The position numbers were made by a program, and so were the translations under genes. From contig JADFUC010000882.1 in the NCBI GenBank assembly GCA_019722365.1, positions 1 through 64,000 of the forward strand: a stretch of 64,000 nucleotides of DNA, given 5' to 3'. Under the pieces are notes generated by a model, which saw only the letters and a program-made list of their open reading frames with translations, was not told the origin of the DNA and ran no database searches. Source of the stretch: Lithospermum erythrorhizon. Taxonomy: Eukaryota; Streptophyta; Magnoliopsida; Boraginales; Boraginaceae. Position 1 is the first letter of the stretch. Each line of letters starts with the position of its first letter. Positions 1-13,504 of this stretch are shown here, piece by piece.

Positions 1-2734
1 ATCAGTATTATTAGTTCGAGTTACGTATTGCTCAGTGCAATTTGATTTCAATGACACTTTGTTTTAATGATGAGCTTACTTGTTGATTTCTTGTCATATG
101 TGGCAAGTAGTTTATTTCATAGGTATGTTAGAAAGGTACTAGGGAACATAAATTGGTCATATGTGCTTAACTTGAGGCTATTGACTTTGTAAGCGACTTA
201 TCATTTTCAAATAGGCACAACTTGATTTGGACAATTAAGTTATGTGTGTTTATAAATCTTAAACTTGATATACTCTTGTTTAAACACAACGACATCTTCG
301 CTTTATATATCTTAAAATGAGTCTTTTGATAAACCTACTTGAACTTGAATGATTATTGCTTATGAGGCTTATCATGTGATTGTACATCCCTTTCGTTTTA
401 ATTGTATTTGCTTTTTAAATGGATGGTACAACTTTAAACTTAGTTAAATCATGCTAAAACTTGATTTTAAAATGCTCACTTGTTACATCCTACTACAAAT
501 GTTAAATGTTTTGTAAGGGATTTGAAATATGTTTGGAGATGCATCGTGTTTATGTTTTTCCTTAGGTATCACATGATATATACTATTTCGCTTCATTTTA
601 ACACATGTGGTATGTCTGGGCGTATATCGCATGATATGGAAAAATGTGCTGTAGAATTTTCATATTGAACTATATATTTTGAGTTTGAGAGTTCCGAAAT
701 TCTCCCGACATGTGTGTCTACAGGATAGAAATGCTCTTTGAGATGTTTCACATGTTCTTGTTTTCACTCCGAGTTAAAATATCTTTCATCTTTTAACGAA
801 CTTGAGTATATTTTGGTATTCCCTACTCCGTGGATGATTCTACATTCTTGAAATTTCAAAGTTGTGCATGTTACAGTCACGTAGAGATTGAATGTGTTGA
901 GATCATTTATATCGTTATTTGAGGGGGATCCGTGTTCTTTTAGGCTATTCAAAAATATTTAATGCCATATGCGGTGTTTGTACCTAAAAGACTTTGAATG
1001 TCTCTTTAACTTCATGTGGACTTGATCGTATTTGTTGACCGTAAGTATATGTGTTTGGGTTAAAAGCGTGATTATACATCCTTTTTAAAGCTCTTGTGAG
1101 TTACTCAAAGAAAAGCAGCTTTCTCCAAATAATAGAATATTCATTCTTGGTTATGAAATCTTTTTATTGTATACTGGCACTTTTATATTGCTAATTAATG
1201 TAAAAGGCTACAATTTATGCTTTAATTTTTTAATCTTATGTCTGGCTTTATCTTTGTCAATCATGTTTTCATACTCTGTATTGTTGATTGGCTTGATAAG
1301 AAGCGTGGAGGTCCTTTGTGTTTAAAACTATTTCTCCGCTTTCTTTTCCGTTGTAAACTTCTTCAACCGCCCAGGCATTCTTGATCTTTTTTGAAGGTGG
1401 TTGTAGTAGGAATTTTAGAACATATGACTTTTTATTTAAGGAATGTGCAAAAAGGTCTAAATATTGCATATACTGTGTATTTTTAAAATTCCTTTGTCAT
1501 CCGTTGTATATGTTGTTTTAAATGCATTTTAGGATGACTCAGTGTTACAGCGATAATGGTTTCGTGTTTTATGTTTCATTGGGCACATGAATTAGTGGAT
1601 TGTTTCATGATTTAAATTTTTTCCAACGTACACTTACGCTTTCGGTTTGGTACTTTCAAACACGTGCTCAGCGTTACTTTATATAATTGAGTGATTTGAA
1701 AATATTAACTTTCTGCTCCAAGATATGCTTTAAACTTTCTTTAAACTTGAGTGTTGGAGTTGTGATTGCTCCTAGACATGTCCTTTTAATGGTATATGCA
1801 AACTTTCTATTGAGAAAGAGATGCTACTATCTTACGATAGGGGAGTAGTCATTAAAGTTGGCTGATGTGTCCAAATCGTTTATCCTTGAGACATTGATTA
1901 TTAGTCCAACTTGTTTTAACAAAATCATTTACTTATTTTACTTTTCTTTAAGTTTGTTAAAGCCCAAAGGCATGTGTATGCATGTCGTATGATTTAAATA
2001 TTTTCGTTCTTAAAATTGGTATAATACACACCGTACGTATCATCTTTGTTCTGAAATGGTTTGCCAATGAAATCCGTAGATTGAGGGACTCTTCTTTGTT
2101 CAAGGTGATATTGTGCATTTCTTGCCGTCCCTAAAGAGAACTTTTGTTCGAGGGGCCGAATTAATCGCTTCGTGATTGTCTTTTCCCGATGATAACTTTG
2201 TTTGAGGGCGATCCTATGCTTATTCTCTTTTTGAGTTTTAAACTTTTGATAATGAGAATTGAAGTAATATTTATCGTATATGATGTTCTTAAATTTATTT
2301 TTTAGATGACATATGTTCGGCGTCACTTGTTCAAATTTTGCACCTTTTTTTTGGTTTGGAAGGCCATGAAGGGGATTATGTGTGATATCGTATACACTTC
2401 TAATATGCTTACGTTGTATATCTTTTGCTTGTGTATAAAACCATGTTAATATTAACTACGTGTTTATATGTTTTTAACATGAGTTTATATTTATGGTAAT
2501 ACATTCTTAATTTGTTGTGTGGGAGCGTGTGTTATATAGTATCAGGTGTCTTGGTAATGTCTTGTACGGTGAGATTGAGGGAGAAGTATTGTTGATGCCA
2601 TGAAATATGCCATGCTAGTATGCTTAAATGTTTTTTATTTTTTATCTGGCGTGTAGAAATGCAAAAGAAAGCGAAACCATGTCCTTGCCTTTATATTAGT
2701 TATGGACGTAGTTTTAGCGTATTTTGTCATCGTC
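1..2734 (+). other. Sirevirus-like LTR/internal remnant, non-coding
   Basis: No intact gene is visible. The first 130 bases contain a block around 110-150 that resembles the LTR starting at 2749 (shared TTATTTC-TAGGTATGTTA core), so the window appears to open inside related LTR sequence. The rest is AT-rich with short accidental ORFs on both strands. The stretch just before 2735 reads like the 3' end of the internal region of a copia/Sirevirus element because it runs directly into a polypurine tract. I found no protein domain here. Confidence 0.35.
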
Positions 2735-3650
2735 AAAAAGGGGAGTTTGTTGGACTACGAGTCCATTACACTGTTTAATGATATTTAAACGATGATTTCT
2801 TATCAACATAATATGTCTTAAGTGATTTATTTCGTAGGTATGTTAAGGTGCTTATCGGGCCTTAAGTTGACATTAATATCAAACAAGCCTGATATCAAGG
2901 CATTAATGAAGAAATGTCATGAAACTTGAGGTGATTTTGCGATGCCAAAAATATGAGTATGGTGAGATAGAAGAAGAATCGACCGTATAAAACTTCAAAG
3001 TGAAAATTAGCGATGAAGAAGAAGATGCGTCCATCTGCCGGTCATGAAAGGGCCAAAGAAGATTAACGAATCGAGATCGGAAGAGCGAGTCTTGGATCTG
3101 AAACCAAGATTATGAGTAAAGTTGTGGCTTGAATCTTGCTAATTTCTTTTCTTGATCTTGATTGGAGGTTCTATTTGTGAGATATTTTTCAAATCATTTT
3201 TTACTAAAGATCTTACTTAGTTTCAATATTTTTAAGAATGTTTGTCAAAAAAAATATTTTAAAAATCTTAATGTATATAAAACTAGAGGTTTGAATTCAT
3301 TTTATTAAAAAGGTTGAAAAAGATCTTTCCATTTCTTTTGAATAGTCAAAATGGGGTTATGAGGCGGGAAATCACGATTTTAAGTTTAAGTAGCTGCTTC
3401 GGCCGAGATCCCTATCGAGACCCGAAGTCTCGATGGGGGAGTCTCGATATTTAGCTTTACGTTTCTACTTAGACCCACATCGAGGACTGGCACCGATGAG
3501 GTCTGTCATGATGTCAAAATATAGCGGATTTGTGTCTAGTTTATAGTTTTCTTTTGTGCAATCTTAAACTTTTCTGACTTTGATAATTATAGATGTTTTT
3601 AAACTCGTTTCTCATCTTTCGTATACCGAATCTCGAGCACACATGAGCTT
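2735..3650 (+). mobile_element. Sirevirus-like polypurine tract and 3' LTR (right end approximate)
   Basis: The A5G4 purine run at 2735-2748, preceded by GTCATCGTC, has the form of the polypurine tract that precedes the 3' LTR in Sirevirus-type copia elements. The LTR would start with TGTTGG at 2749. The right end is not defined; LTR-like sequence continues past 3,400. The first 100 bases of this LTR resemble window positions 60-150. The body of the element is not in the window in recognisable form. Confidence 0.45.
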
Positions 3651-3704
3651 TAATTGTGATTTATCAAAGGTAGAGTTTGGTTTGTACTAAACAAATGAAA
3701 TAGA

Positions 3705-3840
3705 AGAGCTAAAAAGGCATTCGAGGTGTTTGATGAAATGCTCAAATTGGGAGTTCGAGAGCTTGAAGTCTTATCTACTGTGAGGTTAGACAAACACATG
3801 TATTATCTACTCAGTGGGAGTTATAAATTGTCTTAAAATT
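3705..3840 (+). pseudogene. Possible pentatricopeptide-repeat (PPR) gene fragment
   Basis: One forward frame starting near 3706 reads RAKKAFEVFDEMLKLGV, which has the pattern of the second helix and turn of a plant PPR motif (A..vFdeM...gv). The frame ends in a stop at about 3838. A second, out-of-frame piece near 3954-4000 reads EVFVRELFELGIE, again PPR-like. There is no continuous ORF and no run of 35-residue repeats. If real, this is a decayed fragment, perhaps carried by a transposon. Chance similarity is possible. Confidence 0.25.
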
Positions 3841-6800
3841 GTAATCACTATTGAAGCTCGTTGAGGAGCAGATTGGATAAAATATGATCTACATTCTGTA
3901 AAGAGATGTCAGTTAAGTTAGGATTTATTGCTTACGTACTAGAGGCTTGAAGGTCCGAGGTGTTCGTGAGGGAACTTTTCGAGCTAGGAATCGAGTAGAT
4001 TGCAGTAGTGTTGTTAATCTTTCAATGATAGGACATAGAGTGCTTTCGGTAGGAGTTCATCTCACGACTTGATTGAGTTGAAATCTGGGGAGTGTCCTTG
4101 GGTTAGTGGTGTATTAACTTGAAGTTATGAGGCTGAGTTTGTAAGTTGGTTTTGATTCACCAGCATTTGAAGAAGCCGTCTGAGTGGATTACATTGAGAA
4201 GCCTAAGGTGAGGAGCATGGGTGGGGATATAGATTAAACGCCGTGAAAGCATGGATGTCGGTTTACATCTTCTTTCCTACTCTTTCTTTGTATTGCACAT
4301 ATCGTATATATGCTGCTAGAATTGCTAGGATTGATTATATGATAATTACATCTTGTTTATTGAATATGTCGGCATATAATTGAATTATTGTGTTAAATTG
4401 ATATGTAAAGGTTTAATGAGCTAAAATAGAATATCCTATGTTGATCTTAATTGATATTCGCGTTAGGATAGTTTGATTTGATCAATGAACTTAATTGTTA
4501 TATTAAAATCGTCGAATCATAATGAAACTTGCTATCAAGAATATCTTAAAGCTACGCCTAGTATATCTATGTATTGAATTGTGGGTGTTTAATAGATTGT
4601 TAAGTTGTCAATGTGTGAATGGAGCTTGTCGTATTATGCATGAATGAAGCTTAATGTTAATATGATCAAAATGAGTTTTGGATGTTTTATTGCGTCGTGA
4701 TTCATTTGAATCGTTTATTGTTTAAATGCTTTTATACAACATTCATTTGAGGGTGTTAATACTACTTTAAGCTATTAAAAGCGTTGTTTACAAATTCTTA
4801 AAGTAAATGATAACAGTCAACAAACTAATTTGTATAAATTAAGGTCAATGACACTCTTGGTCATATTCAGCACCACAGGGCGTCGTATAATTTATGAACT
4901 CCGAATCACGGAGCCTACCCATAGCGATTTGCATACCGCACAACCTCCCGGTCGGGAGTACCGCCTTCATGAATATAATAAGCGTCAAAATACGCTGCAC
5001 ACGGATTACACACTGGCCTTGTGGCGACACTTGCTTGGCAATCATTATACATTAGGTATAACCCTGATCTCTTAACATGAATCGCTTAATCGCTTAACTA
5101 TCTGCATAACATGAATCGTAATCACAATTATCTCATAATATGAATCATAATGACAGTGTATCTCATAATGTAAATCAAAATATCAATTGTTTCATATATG
5201 AATCGCTTAACCCGCAATCTGGCGTGTCGAAAGTAGTCATTTGACAAAACACATGCTAAATATATAACGTAATATATATGAGGTTAGTAGTAGTTGTACT
5301 ACGCCTCAGACTGGCGAGGAATGATAACTACAGGTAGTTCTGGAGTGCTGGGTGGAGTCTCAGCTCTGATTCAAAGAAATTATACATTATAACGCGTCCC
5401 AGTGGAATGGCTTCTCTTTAACGTCTATATAAATATAAATTATTATCTGGCAGCGCCATGATTAATTTACTACTCTTGTGATAAATCTTATGCAGATTGG
5501 TATACGCTTCTAGAATTCCAAGCGTAACTCGTTCTTCTTACCAGCTTCATAAATCCCGATATTGATTAAATTGACTTTATTCTTCACGGCAGTAACTGTC
5601 TGTTCCCAACCAATCCGGCAATCGATTGCCAGCTAATTGACCATTAAATACAACGCCCGATTCAAACCTTAACTATCTGAACTTTTCCAGGCTTTCTCCT
5701 TGATCTGCATTTCCATATCGAACCAACAACTTCTATTCAAAAATAACTATATTCCAAATTATACAACCTCCTACAATTTAAAAGTTAACTTAAGAAAAAG
5801 TCAACAAAAAGTCATGAAGTCAAACCTCAATATTCACCAACTTTCCCCTTGATAATCACTCAAAGTCTTTAGCAAATCCCATAAACTAAACTTAGATAAC
5901 ATTTCTATAATAAATTCAGATCTAAAAGAAATTGACACAAAGTCAAACTAACAAATAGTCAACTATAGCCCAAAATGATGAGATAAAGTTAAAACTCGTA
6001 CCTTCGATGAGCGAGGGGTAGGAAGCAGATTATGAAACTAGATTCCTGAGATTTAGAAAATGAAAAAATTCCAAGGGAAATAGGAGGGGGGTAAGAGTTG
6101 GCCCTTATGGGAGGAAAGAAGAAGATAGATTTTTGTGTTTTGATGAAATATGAGGATAAGTATGAAGCTTGAGTGGTGGTAGGTGGAAGCTTTTTAAGTG
6201 GAGAGTTAGGTCTCGTTTAGTTCACAATTTCGCTTCTCTTCTTGGTTAACAACATAATTGAACAGAGTCAAATTAAATTTCTATTCTCAAAATATATTAT
6301 AATTAACATTATATTATCATTGTCGGATTAATTTTAGCTTTAACATAAAACAACGACAGACAGCCCAAATTATATTAAAATAATATCTTATACGGAGACG
6401 GATTATTTCGAATCATACGGTACCATGTAGTTATCTTAATCGGCCACGACATCATGTTATTGCTATAGTGGTTTCATATGCATATTTGTGAAATTTGCAT
6501 ACATGATAATTTTCCATATAGTACGTAAAAATAAGAACATTTCAATTATAGGATATGATGCATATTACTATGGCCGAAATCTCACTTAATGTCTATATTA
6601 AAATAATGTGTAATCAACTGTTTGAATTATTATCGTGATGAATTGATAATACAGTAAGTTAAAGATTATCGAATCAATTTCATATCGTTTCGAATTAATT
6701 TATCGATGCATTAAGTGACCACATATATTCCTTTATAGTACGAGTGTTTAAGGATATATAAGTTGTACTTCATCTTACTTAAAAGTCCTTCCGCATAATG

Positions 6801-7130
6801 TTTATCCAATGGATTGATAAATTATGTAGAAATGAATACTCGTAATATTTTATTTTGAGTAGTAATTTTGGTCAATCTATTATTGGTGAATAATTCATAA
6901 TTAGTCAAATATTTGAATTAATTTTGTCCACAGACAAATAATATTCATCTATTTGAATAATACTTAAGAAATTTATTCAATTAATACATCAACTATAATT
7001 TTGGATCTATGATATCAAATGACATCATGTATATAATTTTAGGTCACTACTACGGAATTTTAATTATGTTGGTTATATATCAAAATTATTATATGTGTTA
7101 TTTTAAGCCTAAATCCTTTTATCTATATAT
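3841..7130. other. Unclassified repeat-like region, no gene found
   Basis: No ORF with recognisable protein similarity. Around 5,060-5,220 a short motif (TCTCATAATaTGAATCa-type) recurs several times. The 4,830-5,060 stretch is less AT-rich than its surroundings. The general look (long, non-coding, purine-rich block at 6,020-6,200) suits a decayed Ty3/gypsy-type LTR, but I found no partner repeat, primer-binding site or polypurine tract to prove it. Confidence 0.3.
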
Positions 7131-8364
7131 TACAGGTTAATTCTGCCCAGCTACGCCATTAGGCTACTTCAATTTATCAGCTTCAGTAAACGGCTTCGAA
7201 TGGAAAAGAGCAAGTTGAGTTTTCATACAGACTACTTAGATGAATATGGCTGCCGTTACGAAACAGCATAACCATTTCTGCGAAGAAAGTACCGCGAGGA
7301 TATAGCCATTACGATTGGAACGATCCCACAATAGGCTAAGCATTATGTTTATAGAATGTTGATCGATCAACGTCAAAAACCTCCGCTACCAAGCGAGAGA
7401 GTGCAAAGAGTATTTGCGAGCCATCGAAGGGCCGGTTGAAGCGTTGAAAAATCCACTGGCAGGAAACTTATGACGGTCTTGTAACGAGAGATTCGATGGT
7501 TCACCATCAAATGGCTGTGTCATCGAAATGATTGACGCGCGAACTTAAGGAGTTAGGCTTGACTATGGATGATGCTTTCTAGTCCGATTGTCTTGATGAC
7601 TTCTCATTCTGAATATTCAAAATTCATTATAACACTTATTAAGAAAAAGTGGAGTCTTAATGAATTGACTAACAGAATGGTGAGGAGTCTAGGCAAGGCA
7701 GTAAGGCTTTAAAGTTGCTCATTTATCGAGGAGGCTGGAAAACTCTTTGGGAAAAAGAATTTCTCAACCATGGCGATGTGCTTGCCCAAATCGGATGATC
7801 TTTGGTTAAATCAGCAAGAAGAAGAAAGCGGAAGTTTACAGAGTGCTGTAAGAGCACGGACATTTCAAGCGATTGTAGTGGCGTAAAGAATGGTTTGAAA
7901 AGAAGGTAACCAGTGGGTTTTTGTAAGTCATTTCGAATCAAATTTTGCGTGTTCGCTGTACTTGGTGGATTGATGCGGTGCTAATGTTCATGTTTGAATT
8001 CTATACTAGGATTTATTATGATCCCAACCATAAATCAAAGTGAGGATTTCATTTTCATGGGAAAGCAAGAGACAAAGCTCGATTAGGCCGTTGGCACTTT
8101 TAAATGCACTTTAGCGGCGGTTATCGAGTTGGACTTATTTCAAACTCTTTATGTACCCGTTTATTTCGTAATTTGATTCGTAAGCATGCTTGATAAGTTT
8201 GGATACTCGTTTGAATTTGCTTATTAAGAAAATTTCGGGTTGTTTTAAAAAATTCTATATACTTATTGGTTACGGAATTTTAATTGATGGACTTTATAAA
8301 ATTCATCTCGAACCTCAGTCTTTGAACTCGTATCACCTTATAGTAAACAAAGAGTGTATAAAGA

Positions 8365-9264
8365 CTTCATGCTCGTGGCATAAAGACTAGGTCATATATC
8401 TAGTGAAAGAATCAAGCGATTAGTAAAGGATCGTCTCAGGACATTGATTTTACTAACATTACATTATGTGGTGATTATTAAAGGAAAAACTATAAAAAAT
8501 ACAAAGAAATGGGCCCTGAAGTACCACGTCTTCTTGAAATAGCCTATACATATATTTGTGGACCTTTTGGCGTTCGACTTTTGGAGGCGAAAAATGCTTA
8601 AATCCACTTTTTATCGGTGCTTCACGTTATTGCTATCTTTATCTATTGCATGACAAATCTCGGTGGGTGGATGTTATACAATATTCATTGCGAAGTCGAA
8701 GGCAATTAGAAAGAAAAATGAGAATCATTAGGTGGGCAGTGATGAATTTTATGGAAGGTATGATGAAGCAGGAGATGACATCTGGACCTTTGCTAAACTC
8801 CTCCAAGAAACTTGGATGCGTTGCTCGATACCATGATGCACGGATCTCGTAGGCGAGCAGTTATGCTTGAAAGGCGTGTCGATGCGTATATGGAAATGGT
8901 TAGATCGTGATGAGTCATGAACTTGTGGCCTTATTGGATGGATGGGAACAGAATACTTGTTTATATCTTAAATAGGGTTCCGAGTAAGGCCGTTCTTTAA
9001 AGTCTTTCGGGCTTTGGAAAGGATGGAAACCTAGTTTAAGACATCTTAATTGGGGTGTCATTTGAAGCTAGAATTTACAATCCACATGAAAGAAATTGGA
9101 TTTCAAGGCTGTGGAGTGGTTCGCATTCTTTATCTAACAAATCCAAGGATATGAGTTTTTGTGCTAACCGTGAATGCGAAATTGTTGAAACCGATGCCGG
9201 ATTACATGAGAATGGTGAAATTAGTGGGAGTACTAAGCAGCGAGGTAGTCGTTCGGGGAAATAA
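8365..9264 (+). pseudogene. Copia E pre-integrase and integrase remnant
   Basis: Successive frames give a pre-integrase block (SWHKD, then a frame-shifted LVKESSD-like part) at 8,365-8,540. The integrase core follows: CGPF then STFGGEK and RYCYLYLLHDKS near 8,560-8,680. After that comes a catalytic-core-like tail, and at 9,055-9,264 the integrase C-terminal segment with FEARIYNPHERN and ENGEISGSTKQR. These are hallmark strings of plant copia polyproteins. At least three frame changes and several stops interrupt the region, so no working enzyme can be made. Confidence 0.7.
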
Positions 9265-9539
9265 GGACACTGTTCCTTTACCACTCTATTAGAAAGCAGG
9301 AACTCACCTCGTTGATGAACTGCATTCACGATGAGAAAATCCCGTAAATGATCACAGCGCCCGTAGCGGGTATCTACGTCGAATGTTAGTGAGCGCCCAC
9401 GGGAACGACATTAAGATGATCTCGAAAGCGATCTGCTCACTCACGATGATTACTTGCTTTATCTAATAGAATCGAAATGGACTAAGAGATCGGAATTTCT
9501 TATTCACGACATGAATGATGTTAATTCTAATAAATGGTT

Positions 9540-10452
9540 TGATCTTTATGAAGGATGAATTAAAATACATGGAAAATAATCCAAGTGTGGAACTTCGTTC
9601 AATTACCTCCCAGACAAAAAAATGATCGGTTGTAAATGGGTTTCAAAACCAAATCATTTCTAGTGGAAAAATTGAGCGATATAAAGCTAGACTTGTTTTC
9701 CAAAGGTTTTAAATGAAGAGGCATCGGTGTGTGAGACTTTAAACATACGTTTCTAGGAAAAATTCTCTTAGAATTATCATGGCATTAGTAGCTCATTAGA
9801 TCTGAGTTGCATCGAATGGATGTGAAAACCGCCTTTCTAAATGGAGACTTGGAAGAAGAGAAATTACGTCGTCCTTTGAAACGTGGCGAGAGGATAGGAA
9901 GGCGTGAGTGCGAACTTAATGATGGTTATGGGCTCAACAGACAATGGTATCTAAAATTTCTGATCCATTCTTGGTTTTCGGTTTCAATGTAAAAATATAG
10001 TTTAGCCTTGTATATACCTCAAGTTCGATTAAGGGAGGCAGTTCATATTTATGTTTTTGTATGTTGATGACATTTTATTGGCTAATGTGAGAAGAAGTAA
10101 TAAAAATATGCTATCTTCTCTTGTAGGGAGTTTGATGTGATACCAGTGCATCTGAGACGACATTAACCATGTTGTTTAAGTTTACTATGTAGATTTGAAA
10201 GCAACCCGAGGATCGCCTTGGAAAGCTGCAAAGAAAGTATTGAGATACCTCAAGGGAACAAGGGTATATGCTCGCTTTGCTCAATCGAGTCGCGCGGTGA
10301 TTGGTTATTCGATTGAATCTTTGTGGATGTCAGGGCCGCTCGGGTTTTGTACTCTTGGCTACGTACATCTCTTATGTGGAGGTGCAATATCTGAAGCCAA
10401 AAATCTAGATGCTTTTTCGGGTCCATATGATGGTGAGTGCGTAATATTCTGA
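9540..10452 (+). pseudogene. Copia E reverse transcriptase and RNase H remnant
   Basis: The RT N-terminus is visible near 9,600-9,720 (IGCKWV-like, then IERYKARLV). The first catalytic-Asp motif appears as MDVKTAFLNGDLEEE at about 9,816-9,860, and a YVDDILL-like string sits near 10,060. RNase H begins at 10,195 with PWKAAKKVLRYLKGT and continues with VIGYS. Stops and frame changes separate the blocks. It is the normal copia arrangement, about 250 codons of RT followed by RNase H, in decayed form. Confidence 0.75.
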
Positions 10453-11070
10453 AACTATTGGTAGGCTAGTAATTTTGTCCTCTGATTTGGCGCTTTAAAT
10501 TTCATCTGATATTAAGCGTCTTTTGTGACCCAATGAAGATGCGACCTTCTTCTCGAGCTTTGTAGGATCTCTGGGTTCAAAGCATGGACCTAAAATACAT
10601 TCTTGAAGCAAGATGTTAAATTGAAGAAAATTGTTGTTGAATCGAAATAGTACAAACTTACAAGTGGTAAAATATTTTCTGAAAGGACTACCTCAAAGAC
10701 CTTCAGGGACATCTCTTGCGAAAGTATGGATGTATTGATAGTTCTGGTATCGTATATCTTACCGTTTATCTTTGTCTTCGTATATAACAATTATTGAGCT
10801 CTTAATAAATTTTAACATCTGTCATTTCTGTTTTATGTTATGTATACCTTATGTTTAATTGAATGATACTTGAAATAGTCTTATAAGACGTGTGACCGTT
10901 ATGTTACTCTTATTTGATTATCAATGTTGTAGTACGTAGGAAGTAAACATGTTGCATAATATGTCTTGCATTTCAGTAACTTGATTAATTGAACACTTAT
11001 AGTCTTGTAAATTTGCATATCATGGCCTTATGTTTTTAATATAAAGAATTATAATAGATCATATTAGTAA

Positions 11071-11460
11071 AATTGGGAGAATGTAAGACTATTTTATTTT
11101 ATTTAAAATTCTTCCTCATTATTATGGTCATTAGTAGGATATTTAAATTTCATATTAAATTACAAATTCATTACATATGTTACAAGAGTTACAAATCTTT
11201 ACATTATTAGCTTTGATGGATAGTTAATATGAAAATTATGATGAAGAGTTTGAAAGGTCATATATGCGCATAAATAGCGTCGCGAATGCCAATGTAGTAT
11301 GCATAACAAAATAATATATTAAACACATAACTAAAGAGGTTTATAGGCAAAGAGGGAGAAACGCTACTGCCGATTGGAAAGACTTTGGTGATTTCAATCT
11401 TTCGATAAAATCTAAGCGTTAAATATTGTTTGGAAGTATGTCATCCAATCGATTATGTAT
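11071..11460 (+). repeat. Copia E polypurine tract and 3' LTR (right end approximate)
   Basis: AATTGGGAGAA at 11,071-11,081 has the form of a copia polypurine tract and is followed directly by TGTAAGAC at 11,082, the expected TG start of an LTR. It lies downstream of the RNase H remnant as required. The right end is uncertain because I could not find the second LTR copy to align it with. Confidence 0.55.
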
Positions 11461-13500
11461 TAGTTAACATATATGTGATAATCATGTAATTCAAGATTTT
11501 GGGATTATGTTGTGTTTAAATAATCATCTAAGCACAAATAGGTTGTTGAATTAGACCATCATTGCCATTGCTCAAAAGGCATGGCGCAACGATGATTACA
11601 AAAGTAGTAGGTTGTCACAGACAAGATTACTTAGAAGAACTAATGTTGTAGAGTGTTTAACAATTAATAGTTGAGACGAGGAATCAGAAAGCATGCTTAA
11701 TAATTGTGTTGGATTAGTGGAGCTTGCTGACTTCTAGTTGCTCAATTGCAAATTCTGTGCGACGTACACTACTGCCAAAAAATCCATGATTACGGGGATG
11801 GTGGTGTAGTGTTGGGTTTTGGTTCTTAGATTTTTAGTTTAATTTTTGGTTGCTTGGGTTTAGTAATATGTTTACAATGATTGTTTTTTGGGTATCAATT
11901 TTGAAGTTGACTATTGATTACAATAACGGTGATGAAGGTGGTGTAAGTTGGTAGTGGTTTCTATGGTGATGAATCTATTATGGTGGTGGTGATGATGTTG
12001 GGGGGATGCGGATGATGGTGGAGAAGAAACGGGTGGTGAGGGTTCGTGTTTATTTTATTTTTAATTATTGTAATAAGTGGACATAATTGTCCTTTAAAAG
12101 CATCATGTTTATTAAATACGGCACATTTAACGGAGAGTTAACGGAATTTTGGTGAAAAATCGATTGGAAACGTTTTTTAAAGTTAGGTGATCGAGTAGAG
12201 GCAATTTGAAGCATGAAGTGATCAACAATGAAATGAGATAAACATATGTGATGACAGACCATTAACCCTATATTACTTATATACCGTGTTTGGATTTTAA
12301 ATAGTTTTTTTGACTTTTTTTAAATTTTTTTTATTAAAGGTTAAAGTTAATAATGTTCAAGTTAGTATTAGAATATGAAATTATTTATGGTAACTATTTA
12401 AATAAATAAATTATATTGATTATTTATGTCAAACATGAAAATAAAAAAATAAGGCTCTAACGGACACAATGTTATTAACCAAATGAATTATGCGTGTGTT
12501 ATGTATATTTGTTTTCTAATCCGATATGCACGGTCTATGTTTAAATGAACACTTGGTAATGCTACCCGTTGGTTTCGTAAAACCGGCGAGGCATCGTGTG
12601 TGTTGGTTAACAGCACTTGTGATGTCTTTAATTTTTAGAAAAAATGGATGATAAAAAGTACAATTGTAGTTGGCTAATTAATTTTTTATATTAATTATGG
12701 TAAAATGGATCATAAACGAATAGTGTGTTTTACGATATGAACTTCGTGAAATCACGTATCTCCCTGCAGTATCGGTTTGGAAATAGCCTCAGGCGGCGTG
12801 GTGATGTTAGGACAAGTCCAAGTGGGCATCCATTTTATATTGGTATGATCGTATTATTCGCCCAAATAGTTTATCATATCGTATGATACTTTCATAATTA
12901 TTTTTTAATGTATTTTTTTACATATGCAGTTTCATATGATGAAGGATATTGATTTTCCGTCCACAATTCTACACTTTATTGAAGGCTAATCATGATGATC
13001 AAAGTGCCGTCGACTTGATCGCCTTATCGAGGCTAGGATAGGACATATTCGGGGCTAGGCACACGCGTATAGTGGAGCAATTTGTGGAGTCTTGGGCGAT
13101 CGCTGGCTAAGCTGGATTAAGTAGGCCCCGACCCGTTATAAATTTTTTATTACTCTTTACTCTAATTATGTGATTAATTGGTAATAATTGATAGAATAAA
13201 GATTGAATAATAAATTAATAATATATAATAAATTTAATAACATATACATAAATAATTAATAGTTATTACCAATTAATTATATCTTAATATTAATTAATAA
13301 TTGATTGAAAAAAATTTGAACAATAAACATAACAAACAGTTTATATATCAGCGTGCGTTGTGTATAGCGTTAACCTAGTGCACGTACGCGTATGCGGTGG
13401 AGATGTTAAATGAGCATACACTATAAAAATTTATGCTTTACCCAATGGCGTATTTGCGTACGTTAGTTGAATTTCCGCCATGCATTGCGTACGTTCGCTA
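11461..13500. other. Gene-free stretch with low-complexity and AT-rich sequence
   Basis: No supported gene. A GGTGGTGATGATG-type low-complexity tract lies at about 11,930-12,040. Around 13,160-13,295 is an AT-rich imperfect palindrome: the 15-mer at 13,173-13,187 (ATTAATTGGTAATAA) has an exact reverse complement at 13,263-13,277. Nothing else could be assigned to a family. Confidence 0.5.
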
Positions 13501-13504
13501 AGGA

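Larger units (their letters stand above)
7140..11460 (+). mobile_element. Decayed Ty1/copia retrotransposon (E), 5' LTR not identified
   Basis: The order of protein remnants on the + strand is gag-like sequence (7,140-8,300), pre-integrase and integrase (8,365-9,264), reverse transcriptase (from about 9,540), RNase H (10,195-10,440), polypurine tract (11,071-11,081) and 3' LTR (from 11,082). Integrase before RT is the Ty1/copia order. Every domain is broken by stops or frameshifts. I could not find a matching 5' LTR to the left of 7,140, so this may be a 5'-truncated copy or one whose 5' LTR has diverged beyond recognition. Ends are approximate. Confidence 0.75.

Noticed and set aside
1994..2326. 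110-codon - strand ORF
   Set aside because: Lys/Asn/Gln-rich translation of AT-rich LTR-type DNA, no domain, opposite to the element's strand.
11930..12040. GGTGGTGATGATG tract as a possible Gly/Asp-rich coding exon
   Set aside because: No open frame with plausible flanks; simple-sequence DNA.
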